DNA of 64,000 nucleotides from Smallanthus sonchifolius (lineage: Eukaryota > Streptophyta > Magnoliopsida > Asterales > Asteraceae): assembly GCA_023525975.1 (NCBI GenBank), contig CM042018.1, positions 79,181,001 to 79,245,000 on the forward strand, written 5' to 3'. A model generated the notes under the pieces. The model searched no databases, was not told where the DNA came from, and saw nothing but the letters and a program-made list of their open reading frames with translations. A program made the translations under genes and the position numbers. This document shows, one piece after another, positions 46,330 to 57,788 of this stretch. Within the stretch, counting starts at the first letter, position 1, and every line of letters begins with the position of its first letter.

Positions 46330-49300
46330 ATGGCTGGTGGAGGAAGAACAGGACCTCGCGGTGGTCGCACTGGCCGACGAGGTAGACCTCCGTTGAACCA
46401 AAGAATTGAAGAAGAAGAGAGTGTGCACGCTGAGCACACCGAAAGTGTGCACGAAACAGAAGTGACCCCAGTTAGGGACGACAGTCCAGGGCCGATACAG
46501 TTGGAACCTGAAGTCAGGGATGCTATTGCCCGTGAAGTTGTCCTCACTTTGAAGAAGGTATTGCCTGATCTACTATCCGAGGCAATAAAGAAAAGTAAAG
46601 AGGAGGATGAAGGAGACAAGGAAGAGAAGGTATATGATAGTGATGGGGATGAAATAAAGATAGGGTCGAGCAACCGTGGGTATACTTACAAAGGCTTTAA
46701 GGACGGAGACCCACCCAAGTTCGATGGAAGCAAGGATTCAGTGGTAACGCTTGAATGGATTGAGAGGATGAATGCGGTAATCAACATCAGCGAGTGTCGA
46801 CCAGACCAGGCTGTTAAATACGTTGCTCATTCTTTCACCAACGAAGCACTAAGTTGGTGGAGGAATATTCAGAGAACTAAGTCACCAAATGCTATAAACA
46901 GAATGACATGGGACGACTTGAAGAAGCTGATCATCCAAAAGTTCTGTCCACAGAACGAAATTGATCGAGTGGAAAATGAATTCCTAAACCTTAAGGCTGG
47001 AAACAAGACGCACCGCCAGTATACTTCGAGATTCAATGAGTTAGCTCAACTAGTACCCCACCTGGTAGAAACTGAAGACCGTTTGATCAAGTACTATGTA
47101 AAGGGGTTGCCACAACGGGTCCGTGTTCACGTAAAAGCTAACCTACCCTCGACCTTCGAGTCGGTAGTGAATCTGAGCGGAATCGTCTACGACGACTACG
47201 CCAATGAGGACCCGACACCGGAGACACAAAAGAGAAAGTGGGAGAACCCGTCTAGGGGTACCGGAAGAGGGAACGTAACTACTGAAAATAAGAAACCAAG
47301 GTCGGATAAATATGAAACCTGCAAGAAATGTGGAAGGCAACATTTTGGCGAGTGCCGGGTCGGCTCCACCACATGTTACAGGTGTGGGAAGGCGGGGCAC
47401 TATTCTCGTGACTGCTTAAGAGACACTAAATGCCAAGGATGTGGACTGTTTGGTCACCTGACTAGGGATTGCAGAAAAACCATACAATCTGGTTCAGGAA
47501 AAGAAAAGAAACAGGAACAACCAAAGACTAGGACTCGAGCTTACGCCCTGACTGAGGAGGAAGCAAGGGGAAATCCTGATGTTGTGTCAGGTACGTTCCT
47601 AGTTAATGATGAATATGCGGCTATATTATTTGACTCGGGTGCTAGTAAAAGCTTTATATCAAATGCCTTTAGTCGAAAACTGAATTGCACTATCAACACA
47701 GTAGTAAAGGCCTTTAGTGTACAAACTGCCGTTGGTAAAAATTCAGCAGTATTCCAAGTAACAGAGGATTGCATAATAGAAATAGAGGGTCATAAGTTTC
47801 CTTTTAGATTATTCCTTCTCACCTTAGGAGGATTCGATATAGTATTGGGTATGGATTGGTTAGCTGCCAACGAAGCTCAAATCATATGTAAACGTAAGAG
47901 GATACACCTCAAAGCTCCTAGCGGATGTCCAATTACGGTTCATGGGGATTGGAATTGCACAATGCCGAACATCATCTCGATGATCAAGGCCGAAAGTTAC
48001 ATGAGGCGCGGTTGCGAAGCTTATCTGGCATATGTTATTGACGATAGAATGAAAACGAAAGAACTCGAGAACGTACCCGTGGTGTGCAATTTTCCGGAAG
48101 TATTCCCTGAGGATCTACCTGGGTTGCCACCCGATCGGGAAATAGAATTTCAGATTGACTTACTGCCAGGAGCTGAGCCCGTTGCCAAAGCCCCCTACCG
48201 ATTGGCTCCGTCAGAAATGAAAGAATTGATGTCTCAACTACAAAAATTAACAGAAAAAGGATTTATTAGACCGAGCATCTCACCATGGGGCGCTCCGGTA
48301 CTATTTGTAAAGAAGAAGGACGGCAGCATGCGCATGTGCATTGACTACCGTGAACTGAACAAGAGGACAGTAAAGAACAAATACCCGTTGTCTAGAATAG
48401 ACGACCTTTTTGATCAACTACAAGGTGCGAGTTGGTTCTCAAAGATCGATCTTAGGTCGGGTTACCATCAGTTGAAAGTAAGAGAAGAAGACGTACCAAA
48501 GACCGCGTTTCGCACGCGTTATGGACATTATGAGTTTCTCGTGATGTCCTTCGGATTGACCAACGCACCAGCAGCGTTCATGGATTTGATGAATAGAGTA
48601 TGTCGACCAATGTTGGATCGATCGGTGATAGTCTTTATAGATGACATACTGGTGTATTCAAAAAGCGAGGGTGATCACCACTGTCACCTAAGAGAGGTTC
48701 TGGAGGTGCTAAAGCAGGAAAAGTTGTACGCAAAATTCTCCAAATGCGCGTTCTGGCTTAGGGAAGTCCAATTCCTAGGTCATGTAATAAACTCAAACGG
48801 CATCATGGTGGATCCTGCAAAGATCGAGACAATAAAAGAATGGAACGTCCCAAAGACACCAACAGAGATACGAAGTTTTCTAGGATTGGTAGGCTACTAT
48901 CGAAGGTTCATTCGAGATTTCTCAAGAATTGCCTCGCCACTAACCAAACTGACACGGAAGGAAGTAAAGTATGAATGGGGTCCAACCCAAAACAACGCGT
49001 TTGAGGAACTTAAGGCACGATTAACCCAAGCTCCATTCTTAACACTACCTGAGGGAAATGAAGACTTGGTAGTCTACTCTGACGCTTCAGGGCAGGGTTT
49101 AGGGTGCGTACTTATGCAACGAGGAAAGGTAATTGCTTATGCCTCACGACAACTAAAGATTCACGAGGTTAACTACCCAACGCACGATCTAGAATTAGCA
49201 GCAGTGGTTTTCGCGTTAAAAATATGGAGGCACTACTTGTATGGAGTTAAATGCACCATCTACTCCGATCACAAAAGCTTGAAATACTTTTTCGAACAAA

Positions 49301-50898
49301 AGGAACTAAACATGAGGCAAAGAAGATGGTTAGAGCTACTGAAAGACTATGACTGTGAGATATTGTACCATCCAGGCAAGGCAAACGTAGTGGCTGACGC
49401 TTTAAGTAGAAAGGAAGAATCGGCACCTATCCGGATCAAAGCGTGTCAGTTGATTATAACACCAGACTTGATGGGTGAAATATCAAAGGCACAAGATGAA
49501 GCATTGTTAGAAAGAAATGTGAAACGGGAAAGAATAGTAGGACAACAAGGGAACTTAGATGCAAATGCATACGGAGTACGAACTAGGTTTGGCAGGATGT
49601 GGATACCTAAGATTGGCGAGCTTAGAGCCAAAATACTCGATGAGGCCCATAAGTCTCGTTATTCTATCCACCCCGGGACAAAAAAAATGTATCAAGACTT
49701 GAAGAAAGAATACTGGTGGCCTGGCATGAAGAATGATGTGACAGAATACGTGAGCAAGTGCCTAATGTGTTCTCTAGTTAAGGCCGAGCACCAGAAACCA
49801 TGCGGTAAAATGCAACCCCTACCGATACCGGAATGGAAGTGGGAAGAGATCACAATGGACTTCATTACCAAGCTACCGCGAACAGCTAAAGGCAATGATA
49901 CCATTTGGGTGATCGTCGACCGCTTGACGAAAAGTGCTCACTTCTTGCCAATACGTGAGACTTCTTCATCATAAAGATTAGCAGAAATTTTTATCAAGGA
50001 AATTGTGAGCAGACATGGTATGCCGCTGTCGATTGTGTCTGACAGGGATACTAGATTCACGTCAAGATTTTGGAAGAAATTCAATGAAGCAATGGGCACT
50101 AGATTGAACATCAGCACCGCTTACCACCCTCAAACCGATGGTCAATCTGAAAGGACCATTCAGACATTGGAGGACATGCTCCGGGCCTGTATCATTGACC
50201 TTGGTGGGAGCTGGGACAGCCATCTACCATTGGCAGAATTTTCATATAACAACAGCTATCACACAACTATTGGCATGCCGCCATTTGAAATGTTATATGG
50301 GAGGAAATGTAGGACCCCAGTTTGTTGGGGGGAAATTGGACAGAAGGATTTTGCAAGTCTCGAAGTGGTCAAAGCTACTTCCGAGAAATTTGATCGAATC
50401 AAAGCTCGAATGAAAGCCGCAAAAGACAGACAGAAATCATACGCGGATAAGAGAAGAAGGGATTTAGAGTTTTAAGTAGGGGACATGGTACTGTTAAAGG
50501 TATCACCATGGAAAGGAATCATCCTATTCAGAAAACGTGGCAAACTAAGTCCAAGGTTTGTCGGACCTTTCAAGATTTTAGCAAGAGTGGGTCAAGTTGC
50601 TTACAGACTCGACCTACCCGTTGAGCTTAGTGGAATACACCCTACGTTTCATGTGTCGCACTTACGCAAGTGCCTAGCTGACGACACAGCTCACATACCT
50701 TACGACGAGATCGAAGTGGATAACAGTCTAAATTATGTAGAGGAACCGATAGCCATTCTTGACCGAGCTGAGAAACGACTACGCAATAAGTCGATACCGT
50801 TAGTCAAGATACAATGGAAGCACAGAAAAGGGTCGGAAGCTACGTGGGAAAAAGAAGACGAGATAAGGGGACTATACCCCCAATTGTTTAACGTATGA
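46330..50898 (+). pseudogene. Element H gag-pol polyprotein, two nonsense codons
   Basis: A single frame of 1523 codons with TAA at 49972-49974 and 50473-50475; the second is a likely CAA-to-TAA change. Approximate residues: basic N-terminus (GGGRTGPRGGRTGRRGR), capsid-like gag 120-270 (LSWWRNIQR), CCHC knuckles at 348 and 368 (CYRCGKAGHYSRDC, CQGCGLFGHLTRDC), protease DSGAS at 435, RT with FIDDIL at 769, RNase H VVYSDAS at 913, integrase zinc finger near 1100-1150. The DD-E core is at about 1176, 1234 and 1302, and a chromodomain-like tail near 1460-1520 (KIQWKHRKGSEATWEKED). The chromodomain type and long LTRs fit Tekay/Del. The first stop lies in integrase, so this copy could make gag, protease, RT and RNase H but not full integrase. 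Confidence 0.95.
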
Positions 50899-50923
50899 AC
50901 AGTTTCGAGGACGAAACCTCTTT

Positions 50924-50937
50924 AAGGAGGGTAGACT
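50924..50937 (+). other. Element H polypurine tract
   Basis: AAGGAGGGTAGACT immediately precedes the 3' LTR and follows TTTCGAGGACGAAACC. Confidence 0.88.
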
Positions 50938-52074
50938 TGTAACATCCCAAAAATAATGAAACGAATAAATATAGCGAGACCGGTGATTTAGTCGGAATAT
51001 TTAAACAAAAGGGAACGGGCTTGGGCTCTGCTTCAATGGGCCGAGGGAAGCCCAGGTATATATATAAGGCAAGGCAGCCCTCTTCCCTGCTCATTCCACA
51101 CTCACGCAGCTTCTAGAGAGAGAAAGGAGAGCTCGGGTCTAGAGAGAGAAAGTCGACGGATCGTCACGAGATTGGAGTAGCACGTTACAGCTGAGCCCGT
51201 GAGCAAAACCTCCGAATCAGAATTTCAATCCAGGTAACAATTCGATCACATTATGAGTTTTTGTTCGTTTTGGGAAGTTTCGGGTTTTGGCTAAAAGATA
51301 ACGATTTTGCGGATGAAACTTGAAAGTGAACTTAGGTATAGCATCTAGAATGAAAAACGAACGTTTTGATTAAAGAAAAATTTAGATATCGACATGATCA
51401 GATTCGCATGCAGAACATTCGGATTTTTGGGGAAGGCGATAAGTGCAGACCCATAGAAACTACTTAGTTTCGATATGTGCAGACCCATCGAAACTACTTA
51501 GTTTCGATATGTGCAGACCCATCGAAACTACCCAGTTTCGATATATGCAGACCCAATCGAAACTACCATAGTTTCGATATGAGCCCCCGATCCGAAGCTA
51601 AGATAATACATAAGTTACTTATCGAAACTACCTATCGAAACTACCTATCGAAACTACCCATCAAAACTACCCAGTTTCGATATATGCAGACCCAATCGAA
51701 ACTACCATAGTTTCGATATGAGCCCCCGATCCGAAGCTAAGATAATACATAAGTTACTTATCGAAACTACCGATCGAAACTACCTATCGAAACTACCAAG
51801 TTTCGATATAAGCTAATCAATCGAAACTACTATGTTCAAGCATAGTAATGTCTAGTGTCATCTAGGAACACCACCTTATGTGTATGACTTTATTATACAG
51901 ATCGTGAGTGACATTCTCAGTAGCCAGCTTAGTGTATTACAGAAACTACTCATCAGGTGAGTTCTATGTGCCCCCTTTCTATGTTATGTGCAAACCTTAT
52001 TAAATGTTTTGGGGCTGAAACATATACACTAAATGAATAACAGTTATGAATGTCAATGTGATCATACGTGGTAT

Positions 52075-52124
<50 letters not shown>

Positions 52125-53218
52125 TTACACGAAATAGAATTATGAATAAAGAATGAAACGTATGATTTTTAAAGAATGAACGAAAGTATGACATAACGTG
52201 TAAAGAAGAAATCTTGCTTTATATCCATGTATATATTGCTTGCCAAGTATAAGAAAACGTTATGGACGCTTCGATGATAACGGCTACTTCGGTAGACGGA
52301 CGACCACGTGACTATAGTACAACCGGGACAAGTGCGTTCCTTCATCAGCTAGGACGTACGAATGCCACAAGTGCGTTCCTTCATCAGCTAGGACGTACTA
52401 AAGTTATTAACGGACGGTCTAAGAAAAATTGGCATCTTATAGTAGAACGGTTGTATAAATAATAGTCGCATGGGAAACGGATACCTTCGGGTAGACGGGC
52501 GAATTACGACCTACGACGGTAGGACGGTTGCAAGTCATGACGGACGGACAAAGGTTGTCGGACGGTTGTAAGAATAAAATGACGGACGGCACTTGTTGCC
52601 GGACGGTTGTAAGTATAGGTGGGCCATGACGATGGACCGCGGCGATTGTCTTTGTGACCTTCGTAACCAAAAGACGGGTTGATCACCCTTAAGAGTATTA
52701 CCCATGAATATAAAGGAAAGAAAAGAAAATGTGAATGCATATATATATGTAATCACAAAATTATAGAAGAAAGAGAAGCAAAAGTTATGAAAATAAATGA
52801 GACCAACGATGTGAATATATATCTATATGTATTTGCGAAGAATGATAAACGAGAAGCAATTCAAGTCAATGTGTACTTATATAAACGTATATATATACTT
52901 ATGCATACTTATAAAGAAAAGAATGTTTATACCTAATTGCATTAAACTAGAACTCACCAGCGTTAGCTGACTTTTAGTATACATTTCAGGTAAAGGAAGA
53001 TGAGGTCGTGCGATGGCGTGGAGGTTACCCGGCACGAGACTGACATCCCTCTTTTGTTTTATATGTCTTCGAACAATGTTATGTTTTTAATTGTAAAGAC
53101 TTCCGCTGTTATGATTATGTAATTGGATGATGAATGTTTTTAATATAAATTCAGTATTTTATGACTATGTTTATGAGTAAATCCAACAAGTGAGGTTACC
53201 CGGGAAAGGGGCCTTACA
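50938..53218 (+). repeat. Element H 3' LTR (2281 bp)
   Basis: Highly similar to the 5' LTR. Visible differences are scattered substitutions, changes in hairpin-unit number, and the longer (AT)n. Confidence 0.96.
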
Positions 53219-54031
53219 TCTAGCTTCACCAGTATTCACATCTACGTACCACCACTTCATATTCCCCAGAAAATCTTGAGGTATTTTCTTCAATGGTATC
53301 TTCTGTACAGTTCGTACTTGCTTGAACTTATACTTCCAGGTCACAGTCTCAGTCTTTTGATCTACAATCTTCACTCTTTTTCCTTTCTGTGGCTTTAATC
53401 TTTCATACTTCCCTGATCCACCTTCTCTTTTAATCAAGTTCGCAATCACATCAGCTAATCTACACTTTGATCTATTAATCAGTGGTTTCATAGCTAGACC
53501 ATTCATTTCACACATTGGCAAGGTATTGAAATACTTGATGCTAGGCTTTAAGTATTGAACACCATCAGATCTCTTAAGAGCAAACAACTTCATGTCATTA
53601 TCATAAAACCAACTGATGATTCTTCTAATACACCTCTCTTTATTCACATATCTTTCTTTCTGAGCAGGTTGTATAGGTGACTTGGGTAGTACTTTCTTCC
53701 AATTGTTAACTACTTCTCTCCACTGTTCTCTAGTCATTCCTGTCTTTCTATACATCACAGGTTCTTCATTCGGCTTAGGAGACACATTATGAGTAGTATC
53801 AACATCAGAATCTATCTTGGATTGAGCAGTATCATCAGGTGTAGTGATATCTTCAATATAGTCCATAGAATCTGTTACTCCTTCATAAGAAAACTCAAGA
53901 ATAACATCATCTTGGATGAAGTTATACGGTACATTCAGACCATCACTGCCTTCATATGTAACTTTCTCTTTACTCTTTTCTATCTCAATCTCTACAATCT
54001 CTCATTCTTCAACTTCATTATCCAACACATC
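53219..54031 (-). pseudogene. Element B ORF, middle piece
   Basis: It corresponds to the acidic-to-basic transition of A's ORF (MDYIEDITTPDD, TREQWREVVNNWKKVLP, GEAR). A TGA at 54002-54004 interrupts it close to the G insertion. Both ends are element insertion sites, and the frame resumes in the neighbouring pieces. Confidence 0.8.
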
Positions 54032-55685
54032 TGATGTCGTCCAGACGGTCTATAAAAACTATCAAATAAAACCTAATCTAGACTCTCTAGCTTTAAATTT
54101 ATAAAACCTAGACTCGACCTAAAACTAGACCACACAACCGGCAAGTGTACCGATCAATGTAATATAGCCTAACGAAGTCCGGATATCGAACCCAAAAGAC
54201 ACTGAATAACTAAATTAGACTCAACTAGGACTTAATATGATTAATTGATTGGGGGATTTACTACACTAAAGATTAACTAAGAATGCAATAAACTAAGGAC
54301 AATTCAAGCTATCAAGAGTAAACTAGAGATGAAATCAAGAATGGAGAAGTCACTACCTAGGTCGGAATCCTATGTGTAAAGCTCAACTTCTATCGGTTTT
54401 GGAACTAGGTTGGATCTGGGTTTCTAAAGATATAACACCTAAAAGATATCTAGTGGATTCCCGATCACTCTCGGTCTCGGGATGTGACCAGAAGACAACC
54501 TAAGGATATTAACTCACCAGATGATCGGATCACCTCTCGGGTATTTCCTACTATGACAAGTACCCTAATAAACGGATTACCTCTCAGTCTCACCGCTTAC
54601 CATACACTCAAGGAATGCATGGGGTAGTTCTAGAATGGATACTATGATTCGGATAGCAACTATTACTAGACACCTAATACCAACTTCCTCTCAGACAGCT
54701 GACACTTGGATTCCTAATGATGAAGACTGAACGACTAATTCTCACCTCTCGGGTATTGAACTAGGACACACATTCACTTCTAATCAGTAATTAACTAGGT
54801 TTTCTATGGCTACTACGTCTAGACACCACTCTAACTCACAAACCCTAAAGTCTATGAACCAGAAACGAAGATCAAACTGGCAGACAACCACAATCAACGC
54901 AGAAAAGCATAATCAACCACATAATCAGAATTAAACATGCACTAACATCACACATAAACAAACTCAAACCTTTACTAAATCATAAATCCAACATTCAAAT
55001 CCAAAAACCGAATAAAAATCGAAACTTTAACACATAATCATCATATTGACCTAGGTAGATCAAGGATCTAGCCTAGAATCATACTAAGAACATCTACACA
55101 GAAGTAAATAGCAAGATCCATAGGTTCAAAACACAAAATCAAAGATAAAGTTTGAATCTTTAAACCCTAGAATGCAACTACACAAACCCGGAATCCAAAA
55201 GCTTCAATCTTCAGCTTCAATTGACTTCCAAGCTCAAAATCGCCTCTTTTCTTCCCTGGAACGGCTTGGAATCGAACTTTTTTCATAATGGCCGTTTAAA
55301 TCTTTTTAATTTAGAAAATTAGGGTTTTGCGGAAAACGGCCCTCTCGCGTACCGCGAGAGAATGTTGACTGGATCCTCGCGTACCGCGAGGACCAAAATA
55401 GTCGGGCGGATTCCTGGAGTTTCCCGCGTACCGCGAGAATTATCACACTCGTCTCTCGCGTACCGCGAGAGACCTTAATTTCAGAAAATTGTCTTTTGAT
55501 CTTTGGACTTTTCCGGGCTTCGTTTCTTCGCTCGTTTTCTTCACGTATTCTTCATTAATATTCCCGGGCTCCTACAAATAAGACCAACGACTCAAATGTA
55601 CATAAAATTGACTCAAAACTAATATAAAACTACTTAAAACACATTAAAACAAAGGAATAAAGACGTATGCTTTCGCACCCTATCA
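54032..55685 (-). repeat. Element G 3' LTR (1654 bp)
   Basis: The minus strand begins TGATAGGGTGCGAAAGC and ends CTGGACGACATCA. It contains the CGCGTACCGCG hairpin cluster and telo-box-like AAACCCTA sites. Confidence 0.96.
55342..55473. repeat. Hairpin cluster CTCGCG-TAC-CGCGAG (G 3' LTR)
   Basis: Four hairpins: 55342-55360 (CTCTCGCG/CGCGAGAG), 55374-55392 (TCCTCGCG/CGCGAGGA), 55421-55439 (TTCCCGCG/CGCGAGAA, one mismatch), 55451-55473 (GTCTCTCGCG/CGCGAGAGAC). All have the loop TAC. The same four are in the 5' LTR at about 62228-62359. Confidence 0.95.
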
Positions 55686-57788
55686 AATATCCCCACACTT
55701 AACCTTTTTTCGTCCTCGAAAAATCTGCAAATGGAATCATAACTGGCATCTAACTCAACAAACATAAATTTCAATTTTCAAAACATACTCACGTGTTAAA
55801 AAGCAACAATTAGTATTTCTGTCCGATTAAACCCAAGCACTAACTTTCAAGCCCCCGTTACGTGTTCTAAATCCATTTTATACAACATATCAATCAATCT
55901 ATGTGACTCACACTTAGAAGTTACAGCTCTACCTAATCCCGTCTCAAGGTCATGTTTAGGCACGGATTAAACCATATAGATTTACCCTACCACGTTAAAC
56001 TACTATTTACAGGTTTTTAGAAATCAGATGAAATCATGAATGAATGGATGATAATGAGCATAATAAGCAAAAGAACTTTCGTCTAGAGGCGTTTCAACCA
56101 AGTCACTATCCCGGAGGGTAACACATAGACTACATTCTATCAATGAAGCACATAAATCTTACTTAGGGGTGTATCCTCCAAGTCGCTATCCCAGAGGGAA
56201 ACACATAAGCAAAACTCAGTATAGCTCATAAATTATGGAATAACATGGATTATGGAATGCGGGCGCCACCGAAACTCGGATTTATTCTCATAAAAAGAGA
56301 ATGGTGTGCCATAAAAAATTTCAAAAACCTTTAAATTTTAACTTAATCGTGGTACCTATCACCCTATATTGACAGTTTCAGTATTACCATTACTCTAAGA
56401 TGAATACCCACAAGATATCATGATTTTATTCCGTGATTAATCCTAAATAACACAAACAGGATATTTAAGCTCTACTAGTTAGCTGGGTCTACCAAAACAT
56501 CACTAATTCAACACGTTTTCAATTATTTAATCTTTTAAACTCATAAATAGATCCAGTTCTACTATCATTTTCCAAATATATGCATTTATTTTCAAGAACA
56601 TTTTTCAAATTTTTCAATTTTTTTTTGTATTTTTGAATTTTTAAAGACACAAACTAGACAAACTAGACACTCACATCCCCACACTTGAAAGACACATTGT
56701 CCTCAATGTGAAGCAAAACACAACTAAAAAAAATGCAAAAATAAAAAAAAACAAAACAGAACAGGAAGCGACTTAGCTGGTAATGTAGATGCAATCTAGT
56801 ATGCAGCTTCGTTCTTCCTTGTGTGCACCGTATAGCATTTCGGTCGCGGTTACACATCAGCTGTTGGGTTGCCTTTACAAGATAGTAATGGTAATCATCA
56901 AACCCGCCCGAATGGAGATTGAGTACGGGTGGAATGATAAACCTGCAAAATAAGACTAAACATACCCGCAGCATTAAACTGACTCAAATAATAACTCAAC
57001 TACTAACTCAACTAGACACTTAAAAGACTCAAGATAGATAGATGCAGAGAAAACATACTCAACGTGTGGCAAACACATAGACATGAATACCACAGCAAGG
57101 TCGAACATCGGTCATAAACAGTTTCTAGTTTCCCATGGTCATGGTGGTCGGTGAATGAAGTGAATGGTAGTAGATGATGATAATGGATGATAATGATAAT
57201 TGTGGATATGGATGGTGATAGGGGATTATGTTGATGTATGATGATGTTGATGAGAGTGGTGGTGATGGAAAACGGGGACAGAAACGGGTACGGGAAACCA
57301 TGGGAAACAAAGGAAATAGGGTGACACCAGCCGTTCCTCGCGTACCGCGTAAGTCTAAGGGGATATTCTTCGCGTACCGCGAAGGCCAAAAAGTTAGGCC
57401 GGCCGAGAATTTTGTCTCTCGCGTACCGCGAGAGATTTCCATATCGTTCTTCGCGTACCGCGGGAGGGTGTCGTTAACAGAAAGTTTTGAAGAATTTTCA
57501 AGTTTTATACTTAGAATATTTTTGGTCATTTAAGAAAAAATTTTCACCCAACTTCCTTAAAACCTTGTCCCAAGGATAAAAACACATGTAACCATACCTG
57601 GGGCTTCATTCCCGACGATTTTCCTTACCGAATCGAGCATGGATTCCTGCAAAACTTGACACAAACAAAACACAAACCGAAAAACAAAGAAAAAGACATG
57701 GACTCATACCAATGAACGCACACAAACTTTACATCCCGGGCACTTGCCCAGGACTCAAGCAAACCTATCAGGAGGCTTCTCCTTGATC
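55686..57788 (-). other. Element G 3' internal non-coding region
   Basis: It starts with the polypurine tract (minus-strand AAGTGTGGGGATATT beside the LTR). No RT or integrase relic was found; the small ORFs have no recognisable motifs. It holds T-rich tracts near 56608-56642 and an extra hairpin cluster at 57335-57470. Confidence 0.75.
57335..57470. repeat. Hairpin cluster CGCG-TAC-CGCG (G internal)
   Basis: Four further copies outside the LTR: TCCTCGCGTACCGCGTAAG (imperfect), CTTCGCG/CGCGAAG (57368-57384), TCTCTCGCG/CGCGAGAGA (about 57415-57435) and CTTCGCG/CGCGGGAG (imperfect). Loop TAC in all. Confidence 0.92.

Larger units (their letters stand above)
43710..53218 (+). mobile_element. 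Element H: Tekay-like Ty3/gypsy retrotransposon (9.5 kb)
   Basis: LTRs at 43710-45982 and 50938-53218, PBS, one gag-pol frame with two nonsense codons, polypurine tract, and the TSD TCTAG at 43705-43709 and 53219-53223. It interrupts the C-terminal part of the B ORF. The nearly complete frame makes it a recent insertion. Confidence 0.96.
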
